The position numbers and the translations under genes were made by a program. 64,000 nucleotides of DNA from Nemopilema nomurai (Eukaryota; Cnidaria; Scyphozoa; Rhizostomeae; Rhizostomatidae): NCBI GenBank assembly GCA_003864495.1, contig ML133380.1, positions 1 through 64,000 on the forward strand, in the 5' to 3' direction. Within the stretch, counting starts at the first letter, position 1. The number at the start of each line of letters is the position of its first letter. Shown here in pieces: positions 25,601-37,385 of the stretch. The notes beneath the pieces were generated by a model, which did not search any database, was not told the DNA's origin, and saw nothing but the letters and a program-made list of their open reading frames with translations.

Positions 25601-26233
25601 TTAGACAGAGACAGGGTATTTTAAAGTGGAGAAAATCTGATAGGGAAAAAGCATGCAAAATTAGTTTTTTGTGTTGTGATGGTTGACTGTTCTAAGAACT
25701 TGGAAACATTTGAAAATTACTTAAAGCTAACAGAATAGGTAACCAATTTCGAATGAAAATGATGCGAGTTTGTGTCACATTGGCTGTCTTATGATCAGCA
25801 TTTAGTTTGCACTTCTCCTGAAGTCCAATACAAAACAGCCATAATCTTAAACTCATTCATCTTAAATCTACTTATTTTCGTTATCCTAAAAGCTTGTCAT
25901 GCAAAAATAGCTCTTTTCATACGAAAATTGTGAATGATGCACTGCACGTCCCGATGTTAACACAGTCCAGAAAAGTGATTGGTATATAATGTTTATATGT
26001 ATGGTTTACCGAAAAATGCGAAATTTTAGTAGCCTCGCATTTTCTTCACTTGCTCAAAAAAACACTGTTTGATTAACTTCGTATTATGCTACTCATTTTG
26101 TTAAGACAGACCATCATTAAAATGTTGGGCCTAGAGGGCGGCCTTAGAAAAGAACAGCTGAGCATGCCAAGCTTTCCCGCACGACTTACCTTGCCAATTG
26201 TTTGGCGATTTGATTCTTGGCCCAGCTTGTCAT
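16667..26233 (-). CDS. UHRF1BP1L: BLTP3 family bridge-like lipid-transfer protein (UHRF1BP1/UHRF1BP1L homologue)
   Basis: Ten coding exons join in phase: 26233-26190, 24300-24138, 23478-23440, 22895-22804, 22487-22199, 21754-21077, 20878-20656, 20446-20340, 20001-19921 and 19749-16667. About 1600 residues are expected, against roughly 1440-1460 in human relatives. Exon 1 starts MTSWAKNQIAKQLAR and continues into FVKNLDPSQISLKFLKGEGE, the chorein-type N-terminus that forms the head of the lipid channel. Exons 4-9 follow the vertebrate proteins in order. The final exon holds a long disordered stretch with PPPPYS and PPVYS, then a conserved beta-rich segment, and ends in a coiled coil. Family members transfer lipids at endosome and vesicle contacts. 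The frame changes once near 17960-18002 (separate entry). One homologue here stands for both vertebrate paralogues. Homology assignment is firm. Confidence 0.93.
17959..18003 (-). other. Frame break in the last BLTP3 exon
   Basis: The frame entering from exon 9 reaches a stop at 17959, while the frame that carries the conserved C-terminal half opens just after an upstream stop near 18003. Both are open only in this ~45-base overlap. One missing base would reconcile them, and the overlap holds two G-runs (GGG and GGGG). Alternatively a 35-nt GT-AG excision would also restore frame, but that is too short for a usual spliceosomal intron. Confidence 0.75.
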
Positions 26234-28294
26234 ATTTCAATGCGGATGCTTCATACCATATCACGAAAATTCCCTCATCTTTCAGCAATCATTCTGATGA
26301 TTCGTTCCGTTTTCTCAAAACATTTGCTGTCTTGCACTTTCCTTCGCTTGATGACGCCTTTGCCAGCCTCGATCCAACTTCGATGGCAAATCCTGCAGCT
26401 CAAACTGAACCACGGGTCCTCAACTTGTAAAACTTCAAAATAACAACATACTCTTTTGAGCTTAATTGCAGGGGGGCGTCAAATTGTAAATTTTTCTCCC
26501 TCTTGTAGCGTTTAATAATGACCCTCCATTTTACCAAAATATATTAATGTAGGACCTACCCCTCCGTTTTATTATCATCCCGTCATATTGGGCTTTGAAA
26601 TTTTGCTTAGAAAAATTTTGCTCAGAATTAGCTATTATTCCTAGTAATTGCTGCCACCTTTTTCACACCCCCTCCAGTTTAAGGATTTACTAATAGAGTT
26701 CTCGGTACGTCACTTTAATGTGAATCCCCCCCTCCCCCCACCTCTCTACTGTATTAGTATCTAGAAAAATATCCACCCCTGCTAATTCGACCCCTTACAA
26801 TTACGCACAAAAAGTGGGTGTTCTGTCAGAGGCCAGTCAGCTGGGATTTGACAAGAAATAAGTGTCATCTGCCTCAAGTGACATGCTTTGGTAAGATCTA
26901 CTTGGTACCAACTTGGTAACAGATGAGAGAAACGGTTTAGGGGATGGTGTGGCTCCCAGCAGAGGGCCAGGGAAAAAACGATAAAGGAACCCATTCTTTC
27001 CAGGAAATTATATTTCAATTTAATGAAGGGGCTAAGGATTTTGTTTAGTTACGTAGGAGGACCCATTTTGAAATTTCTTGTGACAGACGCTGGGAAGGGG
27101 GAACCGGGTGACCTTCGGTAAGCCACCCAGGGAAGTCATCTCTCTCTGTTATACGCACCTTCTGGTAAAGGCTCTCCAAAGTATGCTCCTATTTAAAAAC
27201 TGTCTAATTAATTGGTCTCCAAGGGCTAATTCTAGATTTCACGGATTTCTCGAAAACAAATGCCGTTCACTCATGCACAAGCACCATTCTAGCGGGTTAT
27301 CTTCTGTTTGACCTTTCACATTGCACGCACCCCATTCACGGGCCCCTTTTTGTTCAAGTTTATCTCCTAATCTCTAGTTCGTAGCTATGAGCTCGAGCTT
27401 TTTTTAAAGATGAGAGACCATTTCAGAAAATAATTTTTCTCTTTAAATATTTCCTTGGGTCTCAGCCACAACAACTTCAGAAAAAAGTGAAAGAAACGAA
27501 GAGTTTAACTTCAAAACAACAGGACGGGTTAACCTATAATTGTAATATTTGATTTTCAACTGGGCCAAATGGCAATAGCAACGAATTCCAAATAAAAAAC
27601 TGCGAAAATTCACCCATGTTATTCTGATTGTCATGCTCGAGCTCTTTATACTTGAAACGACTTAGGAAAGAAATAAATGTCAAATGCTAACATTTCTTTG
27701 TTAAAGGGTTAAAAAAACCTCGCGGTTAGGAGAATTCTCAAAGTCTGTTAATGTCCTGCAAGATTTTCCATTTCCCTAAGGTTTCAATTTCCAAGACTAG
27801 CAGATTTTTTGTTCCAAATGGGCAGATTTACGACATCACAAAAGATTGTCTTGCGTCGCATTTGAAAGCTTTAAATAATAACGAAACCGAACGAATTAGG
27901 CCTTGCAGGGTTTGGGGAGCAAGACAACACGAAGGCGCCTGGCGTTCTGCTCTTTGAACCTTTTGTTGGCGTCATCAATGCTGCCACCATAGCACAACAA
28001 CCGGTTCACAACCTACCACCGCATGTAGTGGGCATGCGTGTCATTCCACCCCTTGGCCCACCTGCACTGTTAACCTTCCAACGAGTTTTCAAAGTACCTT
28101 TTAAATAAAATCTGTGTCGCGTTGATGGTCCGTCAGATGGGAGATAATTTCAATTTTCTTGAATCTAAAGTAATAGCAGGGTTTCTGCTAGAGAACTTTG
28201 TGGCATTTAAGATAAAAATCACGTATGGAACATATAGCTTTGTCTAACAAGCATTGTGGAAGAGAGTTCCAAAACTGAAAAATTAAAAGATTTG
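26234..28294. other. Spacer upstream of the BLTP3 homologue
   Basis: Presumably includes the promoter and 5' UTR of the minus-strand gene that starts at 26233. I see only short frames and C-rich tracts (about 26726-26745). No second gene is supported. Confidence 0.4.
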
Positions 28295-28387
28295 ATAACA
28301 AACAGGGGCGGACTGGGCGGGCGGGCTGCCGGGCAGTGGTCCGAAGGGCCCCCTTCAGCAAGAGCCACAGAGGGCCCCTTTTCTTGT

Positions 28388-29405
28388 ATTCGAAGCATTC
28401 TATTCCAGCTACTCTTGGTGCCATGAATTTTTAACAGTATAGGAACTTTTTTCTCGCTCACTATGTACAAACAAGTAGCTATAAATGCAGACATCACAAA
28501 ACAAAATATACTTGACCAAACTGTAGCAATCTGTAAAGTTCCTTTAAAGTTTTAGCAAATTCTTCAATCTCATTTTCGTTTGTAATGGCAAGTAGCAAAT
28601 GACGCTACTTATCATCATCAACTATTTTCGATTTTCTTGAGTTGTAGCACTGGCACTAGCATTTAGTTCCCTCGGCAAGGGCCACCCTCAGAAAGGGTCA
28701 CAAAGGGCCCCTTTTCTTGTAGAAATTTTTTTCAAAGTAATTTAACTTGAGATAGTAGTAGCTATTGCAATGGCGTAACACACAGTGGGTGCGTTTAGAG
28801 CAACTCCTAAGGGCCCCCAAGCAGTGGTACTGATTAACTACTACTACTTTTCCTACTTCAAACTACTACTACTGGTAGTGATTTTCACTAATCACTGCAA
28901 ATGTACACAATAGTTTGCTGCATAACGCAAGGGGCCCCTACCACTTAGGGGCCCCTAGGAGTTGCTCTAACCCCAACTATTGTGCTTTGCATCACTGCAC
29001 TAGCTACTTCTATCTTTAATCATCTAATTTTGAAATAATTTTCTGCAAGAAAACGGGCCCTTTGTGGCCCTTGCTGCGGGTGGCCCTTACTGCGGGTGGT
29101 CCTTGCCGATGGGACCCAATGCTAGTGCCAGTGCTACAACTCAAGAAAATCGAAAACAGTTGATGATGATAAGTAGCGTCATTTGCTACTTGCCATTGCA
29201 AATGAAAATGAGATTGAAGAATTTGCTAAAACTTCAATGGAACTTTTTAGATTGCTACACTTGTAAAACAGATTCGTCAAGTATATTTTGATTTGTGATT
29301 TCTGCATTTATAGCTACTTGTTTGCACAAAGTGAGCGAGAAAAAAGTTCCTATACTGTTGAAAATACATGGCACCAAGAGTAGCTGGAATAGAACGCTTC
29401 GAATT
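28388..29405. repeat. ~1-kb imperfect palindrome inside the hAT element
   Basis: The left arm (28388-28820) reads as the reverse complement of the right arm (28940-29405), with moderate divergence. Landmarks are attcgaagc...ggtgccatg on the left and its complement at 29365-29405, plus gagcaactcctaagggcccc against its complement near 28945-28972. About 120 bases of ACT-rich spacer separate the arms. Confidence 0.85.
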
Positions 29406-29686
29406 CTGCTTGATGGCCCAGAGATTGACGCGTTTTGTGATTTTTGAGCACTGGGAATACAGTTAAATTCAACTTAATGAAAACTCTTCTGTTGCAAGAT
29501 GTCTGAAAAAGGGCCTTTACATTTCACTAAAAAATAAAAAAGCTCCTCAGCGATAAAAAAGTGGAGTTTTTAACAGGTGTGAGACACAAATGTCTGAACA
29601 TTTATTGCAGCGGGATTGAAAATCTTCAGTAATTGTTTAAAAATTTATTTCTTATAACTCCTGAGAGATCTGAAATGTATTGGGGA

Positions 29687-29961
29687 CAGGGGCGGATTTA
29701 AGCGGCAAAGATGGGGGGGGGGGGGTATTGATGATCGGATTTTAGGGTCACGCCCTTCAGGTGCCTGGGAAATAATGGAAACGCCAATTTTTGAATGTCT
29801 CTTTATAACTATACTTTCTTAAATCTAACTATTAAGAAAAACAATAACTGATTTGACAAGAAGATAAATAAGGAAGAAACTGGCGTCATTTCATCACTCC
29901 TGACTACGATAAGGCTACTTTTACTTAATCATAGTAGCTAGCTACTATAAGTCCGTCCCTG
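29687..29961. mobile_element. Nested hAT-like MITE
   Basis: A 275-bp insert starting CAGGGGCGGATTTA and ending AAGTCCGTCCCTG, with the near-perfect 8-bp duplication ATTGGGGA/ATTGGGAG on its flanks. It lies within the larger hAT element and has similar termini. A run of 13 G follows its left end. It is too small to encode a transposase. Confidence 0.75.
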
Positions 29962-30539
29962 ATTGGGAGTATTGTTCTGTGAGAGGATATTCCTTACATT
30001 CTGATAAAATGTTTGGCCTTTTTCGGACGTTTCGCAAACCAAGAAATTTGTTACCAATCGAATTTACTAATATTTTGGTGTTTCGGATTTTGTCTAATTT
30101 AATAATACTTCAGAATTTAGCCCAGAGGAATCTATTCAGTACTGTTCGTGCTAGGAATTTAGTGGCAACTTTTGGTAGTTTGAATTGCTTTTTCTTATTC
30201 GTGAAATGAATATTTTACATTACTCATTAATATAGTTTAACCTACCAAATTTCAGGGAGCTAGAAATTATAAACATATAGTGCAATTACCCAAAGAATTG
30301 CAAGGATGTCTAGAGGTATGATGTCTTGAAGTCGTGGCATAAAATGCTATCTGAAAATTAAACTACAAACTGTTTGAAATTTGTTTAATAGTGTTTTAAG
30401 CCAATGTGAAGTGCGTGGCGTAAAATTTCCCGGGAGGAGTACCACCGGTATTTATCAGCTTATTTATCTCAGGTATTTATCTATCTCTTTGAAATCCCGC
30501 AGGCCCCTATTTAGGTGCCAGTCCGCCCCTGATAACAAA

Positions 30540-31872
30540 CGATAAATTGTGAAAGGGAAACTCTAAAAAAGGGGAAATTGAAGCGACTCTACTCATAGCC
30601 TTGTGAATGGATGTTTATGCATAGGGTCTTGCTCCCCAGAGTTAAGAAGAAATGATAAAAATGGTTGACGAAAGCAATGGAGTATTAAAATGTCGATTAC
30701 GGATTACCAAACGAGTGGTGTACCAATGTCATGGTTCAATTTTTCGTTATTTTTTCAAAATCATTACAATTTGAAAAAAAATTGTCGCACGAGCCTGGCC
30801 TTAATATGTTGAAGGGGGATAGGCATGCTACCCAATGGCTCAGTATTTTGTCAAGGTTTTGTGGACAACCATGAAGTAAATAAACATGCCAACTTTTTAG
30901 AGAAATTCTTACTCCTACATTTAGTTGATAGTCAACACTTTCATACTGTCGGCCATATTGGATTTTTCTTCAAATTGAATTCAAACTTGGCAAATGAATG
31001 AAAAATCTGGGTTTCACAAGCAAGTCAAGTCGACCAAACAAAGTGCCAGACACTTGAAAATGGCCATGAAAACACTTCCATGTTTAGGTATGTTTAGGTA
31101 TTAGACACATACATGTTTAGGTATTTGTGCTACTTTCAGTATTGCAAAGTATTCTGCAACTTTTTTCTGCCCAGCTAAAATAATGAAATCGCGCATTCTG
31201 TTAAAAATGGACATATTTAGAGTACTTTATGTGACCTTTTTAACGCTGAAATGCGCAACAAAAACAATAAGGCAAAACTTTTTGTGCATTTGATGACTTT
31301 ACATAAAGGGGTTGTTGATCTGCCCCTTTTTCTTAAAGTAAACTTCTATTGTGTTGCATTGTCAAAATTTTCAAGTCTTTCAATCATGAAAATACATCTA
31401 GAACTTGGGTCATTGAAAACATTGAGAATAAAGTCTCTAAATAATTGCACTTTAACTTTTTTTAACAATTAATACTCCTTCATTTCCCCAAAAGCTTAGG
31501 CTGAGCCTATTTCCTTTGATATGGATAAATATGATATAACAAAACTAATATTACAAAAATTCTGCAATGGCCATACAAAGATAATATGATAAAATGATAA
31601 AGCCATGTTATAGGGCAAATCTGTCCTGTAATAGGCAAGACCATCAACACTGTCACAAGGGTGTATGCATGTATTGAGTTGTTATTTTGTTCCAATAGAA
31701 TGTCGCAACATTAGTCACCATTTTCTTTGCAAACCTTTTCAGGGCCTGTAGGACAGCCAACTATTCCAAAGTTGGAGTGGGCCTATACAGTTGTTTCTTT
31801 CTTTAATAGTGATGGTAGACAAGATCAATGAAATAAAATAGGAAATGTCAGCAAAATTGATTTAGTCAGACT
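30540..31872. other. Gene-free spacer between the hAT element and ORC5
   Basis: AT-rich sequence with only short frames. The part nearest 31872 should be the ORC5 3' UTR. Nothing else can be supported. Confidence 0.4.
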
Positions 31873-34185
31873 CTATTGCTCAAAGAGATACTGCACAAGA
31901 TCAAAACCAACATTCCGTGCCACAGACTTGATAAATTCCAAGTCAACTAAACATTTGTATTTTGCCACATCAATTTGGTCATCTGCACTGACCTTCACAA
32001 TCAGATTCAGGCTCACCAAAGAACCTATTTGAGAAAGTAAGCTGCAATTTGGCAAAACTTTCTCCTCTATAATGCAAAAGAATATTGCCATTAAACGATC
32101 CAACGGAAAAGCCTTTGGCCCTAAAATAGAAAAAGGCAATAAACCATGGTACCAATTAAGCCAAACTGATATAACACATCTTCAAATGAATTTTCATAAA
32201 CAAAAAGTGTATTTCTTTTCAAAAAGGATTGTGTAGCGAACTCACCAGTTAATTTGCCAAAAGAGGTAGATGTTTTGATTGACAATTTTGCTCTCTTGCT
32301 CAACTTGCCTGATGTTTGTTTGCAAAAATACCTTCTGTCACTTCTAGCTGGGTTATGCGAGGCTAGATAAGCAGCAATCAGCAAATACTTGGAGAAGAAA
32401 GGAAGTTCGAGGACAGCCTTTGGCTTTTCTGCATAAGAAATATAAAGAATCAGTTAACAATAGAAAGGAAAATACATTAAATTATTTGCTTAAACTAGAA
32501 AAACAGGTGATCATAATACTGGAGTCAATGAAATTACAATAAAACTGAAAATTTGCACACCATGTTCCACTGCATATTGTTGCTGCATTTGCTCCCATTT
32601 ATGGCTTGATACTTCTCGAAGATAAACAGTTGAGAGACACATTTTGAAATGAGGCTTGATATGTCTCCAAAGTTTTCCACAATCCATATCGGAACTATCC
32701 CCCAAAGGTTCACAATATTTTTTGAAGTTCAAAGTAGCCTGAAATAGTAGAATATTTAAATAGAACCAACACAATTTTTTGAACCATGATAATTTTTTAC
32801 ATGTTGCGCTTAAATGTAAAGGCTAAATTACAGCATTACAAAGATGTTAAGAATACACTGTGATATCTATTGGTCATTATAGTGGCTCTGGCAAAACATG
32901 AGAATATTTATTTTAAAGAAGGAAGGAAAATCAATTGCAAGAGGCGAAACTAAGAAAATTATTAACTTTTCAAATAAGAACTAAGCAGCCATTTGAATTA
33001 AATGCTATCAAAGTAAATGTTTAAGAAACACATTTGGTGAAAGAATATTGCATATTAAAACACACATACCAAATGCTTGAGTTCAGTCGAGTCTCTGCAG
33101 ACTGGATGAAATACACTTGTAACCAGCTGACAATAGGCAGTATAGAATTCTTCTGTATATGATTCAGGGCGATCAAGTGACATTATTTTTACCAACTCCT
33201 GTTGGCTGTAATCAGAAAAGTGAACTTCACATGGTACCTGAAACCCAGTTCCAACAAAGAATTTTTCTAGGGCTATTTCTGTCACAAAAATAACACAAAT
33301 GTTCCTCTTTGTCAGCTCAGTAAGTTTCAAGAATCCTGAAATCAGATTTGCATCCATGCCTCTCAGTCTCTCTGCCTTTTCAAGGATAATATAGAATGTT
33401 TCATTGAGAGTATGTGAGAAGTGTTTTAAATGGCGCACAAAGTCATTGAAACTGTCACATTTCTTCTCAGGTTCAGCATCACAAAGTATAACTAGAGTGT
33501 CCAGAATACTTTCAAACACCAACTTGGCAGAATGACTTTCAATGCAGTTGATGGAAACATGCAGTAACTAAAAAGAGAGCGTCATCTTTCGTCATCAATA
33601 TTCATTATAAAAATTCAGAGGTATTTAAAGCAACAAAAAGCTTAAAAACCCCCGTATCCCACTTAAAAAGAACGAAGGATGCTTGATATTTAAGGCCAAG
33701 GGAGAGTACAAATTGGTGAAGGGTGTTGGGTTCCTTTATACTTTGATAAATAATATTTTCTTAGATAGACTTGTCTGAAATCTGAATAATATTTAAACTC
33801 ATTTTGTGAAAGAAAACTGCATTGCGATAATTGGCAAATAAACATTAAAGTTCAAAACTTTTTAAGGTCTCAAAATTTTTTGGTGTACTGGGCACTTTCT
33901 TACGGTAGGGGTGCTAAAATGGTTGTTTGATCATGGGCCTTGAAAATTGGGTTTCGAGCAATGAAAACATTATTGGTGGATTCCTACCCTCAAACTTTTC
34001 ATCAACGTCCGGAGTACACGAGTTTTTCCAGTCCCCGTATGTCCATAAACGAAGATTGCTGGACTGGCTAGCTCATCCTTTTCACCAAAAAGCTCGATAA
34101 GTGTTTCTATTTCAGTCTTTCTGCATGGGCACATTGAATGAATAAGTGAAATAACTTCTGTCTGATCTTCAATACAGTCCCCCAT
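31873..34185 (-). CDS. ORC5: Origin recognition complex subunit 5
   Basis: Five exons join in perfect phase: 34185-33988, 33567-33070, 32738-32561, 32428-32246 and 32120-31873, giving 434 residues (human ORC5 has 435). ORC5 is an AAA+ subunit of the six-protein complex that marks replication origins and loads the MCM helicase in the nucleus. The Walker A loop GHTGTGKT lies at residues 48-55. The Walker B strand FYIILEKAE is near residues 124-132 and has Glu where human has Asp. Conserved blocks follow through [41 protein letters not shown] and the C-terminal [10 protein letters not shown]. All donors and acceptors are GT-AG. An E2F-like site lies just upstream of the start. No frame break or lesion was seen. 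Confidence 0.97.
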
Positions 34186-34202
34186 TTTTCAAACCTTCCC
34201 AC

Positions 34203-34210
34203 TTCCCGCG
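34203..34210 (+). promoter_or_regulatory. E2F-like site upstream of ORC5
   Basis: TTCCCGCG lies 18 bases upstream of the ORC5 start codon, close to the E2F consensus TTTSSCGC. Several replication-licensing genes in animals are E2F targets, so the position is suggestive. A single 8-base match can be chance, and the transcription start is unknown. Confidence 0.35.
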
Positions 34211-34685
34211 TCATTTCAATATGAAATTTTGCAATGGAGACTTTGATGTCGCTTGAAAACGAGGGTGTGAGAAAAGGAATTGCCCAGCGTAGAAATTGTC
34301 TTTCGTGGGTTTTCATCCGTGGTTTTCATGCGCCTAATTTTCTTTTCCGACAACCTGTCGAATGGCATGTTATTTTAATGGATTTTTATTGTTTCTTCTT
34401 TTTCACAAACTCTTTTGAGTTTACCCATAATTGGATTGAATCGCTTGCTTCGAAACATTTCAATGTGTACATATTGAATCGCTTGCTTCGAAAGCAATTT
34501 GCATGCTTCATACTACCATTTTGTCTGATAAACCAAGTACCAAGTCCAAGCTTGCTTTTTTGTAATCGAATAAAGCATTTTTTGCTGTTTACGGTTATGA
34601 ATCAATGTATACTTATTTAAAAGAAGTCTTTCATATTTTTAGCCATCCAGAAGCTTTGGATTTGTAAACGCACGTCATAAACCGA

Positions 34686-34991
34686 ATGCCAAAGCATCAA
34701 AGACGTGTTAATGGCGTTGTAAAATATGCAGCTGAAACGCCACCCTGGTCAAATGTGAAAGTAGCAACGAAAGAACTTTCAGTGCGGTTTTTAAAATTTC
34801 ACATCTCCATGGAGCAAGCGCTGTAAGAATTGCATGAGGAGTTCATTGTTAAGAAGGATTGCAGCAAACAGCGAGGCGCAATGGCTACAGAATTGGACAG
34901 CCTAGTAGATGGCCTTTTGCACAATGGATGTTTGGCATACGAAGAATTCCAGGTCACGATGTTTGCTTTGCCACTAAATAAACACCATTGA
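34686..34991 (+). pseudogene. 102-codon frame with one internal stop
   Basis: An ATG at 34686 opens a frame that ends at TGA 34989-34991 and is interrupted only by TAA at 34824-34826. The composition is protein-like: charged helices such as KELSVRFLKFHISMEQAL before the stop and ELDSLVDGLLHNGCLAYEEF after it. The second half weakly recalls a death-fold (CARD-type) helix pattern, which I cannot confirm. It may be a decayed exon or chance. Confidence 0.25.
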
Positions 34992-37372
34992 CAAGCGATT
35001 GCTTGAGTAAACTAAAACGAAATGCAGAGAGTCGAAAGTTGCCAACACTGAAGTGGAAGACCCTGGAGTGAAACACTGATTGCGTAAATTGGAAAACAGA
35101 GGTAGGTCCGTTGCTATACTTTTCCCAAAATCCTTTACTGGGGCTGCGTGGTAATAAGTCTAAAAGACTCGTGATATTAAGACCTCAGGCTTGATCTTGT
35201 CAAGAAATAGATGCCACGGTTAAAAAGGGCTGCTTGACTGAACTGGGCACAGAAATTTCTCCTTCCTAAACATTAACTTGCGTCTCTTAGGGCTGCTTGT
35301 CAGCTCAGAAACTGGCGAAAAGGAGAGCAGCTCAGTGCGCACCACTAGAGGACAAATCGCTTTCGGTTGCTAATTTGAAAGACTGCATATTTAAGCCAAA
35401 TGTTTTAGTAACCTATTTGAAAACATATCCTCCTTCATTGTAATTTTGTTCTCGAAACCACCAATGAACCTTTATTTTCAACAACAGTTTGTATCATTTT
35501 TTATGAAGAAGTACAAATATTTTGTAAACATGTTGTAGAAAAGATGCTGTCGTGGCGTTATGCATGAAGTTAGATCCTGCGTCAATTTGTTTTTGGCAGT
35601 GATTGTTGGGTGAGATAGATCGGCTAAAATGGAGCTAGAAGTTTCGGACAGTTATAATTTAAAAAGTGTAACTAAATGCAATGAAGTATAAGCCCCCACT
35701 GACAACCTTTTCGCCACGTTGTATACCGACCACGGCGCAACCGAATGTTATGAACTGCATAGAGTGATGAAATGTATGAACGAATGGTATGATAAGCGAT
35801 GCAATAGAAGCCGGCGGAACCACGAACAATTATATTGTTGCATTAGCATGCAATGCTTGAAGTGAGTGGCAACTGGCAATGCTGCATCTTCAGAGACGTG
35901 GTCAAAGAGCAGTGCCACGAAAGATAGTGAGAAATGGAGTAGTTTCTTAGAGGCTACACCTAGCCAGTCGATATCAAGCGTACACTTAAAAGTGGAGACG
36001 TAGAAATGGAGACGAGGAAAGGGAGAATTCGATGTAGCTATAAACTGCGAGACGGTGCCATTGAAAGCTACGCAGAAAAGATACCAGAGTTGTTAATTCG
36101 CCAGTGATGGGCAAAGAGAAAGTGTTAACCGCGAGATATTATTAAACAACGGGCTTCTTGAAAAAGAGGCTTTGCTCCAAAAGAAGAAACTTTCTGAAAA
36201 GAGGTCTCTACGTCGTCAAGCACCAAAATGTCTACCTGATTTATTTTTCAGGGATTCTGAAAATCATTTGTAGGGAATTCGAAATAAAGTAGAAGCTTGC
36301 GATTAAATCGGGCTAAATGCTTCTTCTCGAGGTGTCCAGTCTTGAAAAGGCCTCTCCCTTTCTAAGCCAAAAGTGCATCTACCCTTTCGAATTAATGCCA
36401 AGTTTATGTGGAATATAGAAAGGAAAAATACAGCAATTAATCAGTTACGCCAACCCAATCGTAATGTGTTTTAGGCTAGACAGATAGATTAGTTAGTTAG
36501 AAGATGATTTTTGCGCATCAGTTGAATTGCGTGACATTCTGGTTTTATCCGCAATTGGCTATTTATTTTTAATGTGCATTATTTATTATTAATGTTTTTC
36601 GTAATTCATCAATATTTATGCACGAAACATCTTTCAGCTATTGAAGACTAATTATTCTAAAAGTGTCTGTTTACATGCAGTAACTTTGTCCGCTGCTCTA
36701 CTTATGGATCATGTCTCCTGGACGTTACCACTTTTGTCACGACCCCAGGTTCTGATACCAGGTTCTGATACCAGGGTAGTAAGTTATGGCGAAGATTTAA
36801 GGGAGGTCGTGCCTGGCTTTAATATGTCGTGGAAACTGGTCAGAAGAGAGCAAATACTTTTCAATGGGTCATTGGCCCAACTCTATCCGTCCTTATAACT
36901 GGCATTAACCTTAAGCTTCTTTGCCTGTGTCTGTACTTAATGTGGGAAATGTATAGCTATGGCGTCGATTGATTATCGTTTCTCGGATAGAAACGTGGCC
37001 CACCGTTCTGTGTGGCCATTTTAGCGGGTGCCTGGTTTGCCTTCTCTTGTTAAAGACATTGAGTCATGGTAAATGGAAACCATGTACCCTCCAAATTGTA
37101 ATAATTGCTTAGTCGTTATGTAGCTTCGTGAATCTTTCAAGCAAACTGCACATGTGATGCTATAATCTCGCTATCATACGAAAACAGGCAAACCCCCGCG
37201 GAAAACCGCTATTTTCCATAACCCAATGCCCCTGAGCACCATGAATATTACTTCTTACCTAGTCCTTTTTGGATCAGCGTGAAAAATGATGTTTCAAAGC
37301 AAAGGCGAAGGTAATTGTAGCCCAACTGTTAGACACTATTATTTTGAATTGACAGCATCCATCTACGCCTCA
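34992..37372. other. Spacer upstream of the first RASSF-like gene
   Basis: Contains short broken frames (for example around 35690-36100) that look partly protein-like but carry several stops. The right end should include the promoter and 5' non-coding exon of the gene at 37386. No other feature is supported. Confidence 0.35.
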
Positions 37373-37385
37373 GTTGCAGGCAGGC

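Larger units (their letters stand above)
28303..30531. mobile_element. hAT-type non-autonomous transposon with internal palindrome
   Basis: A 2229-bp element with perfect 14-bp terminal inverted repeats, CAGGGGCGGACTGG and its complement. It is flanked by the perfect 8-bp target duplication ATAACAAA at 28295-28302 and 30532-30539. Eight-base duplications and CAGGG-type ends are the hallmarks of hAT elements. No transposase frame is present. Inside lie a ~1-kb imperfect palindrome (28388-29405) and a smaller element with related ends (29687-29961). Many GGGCCCC blocks make it unlike the surrounding AT-rich DNA. Confidence 0.93.
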
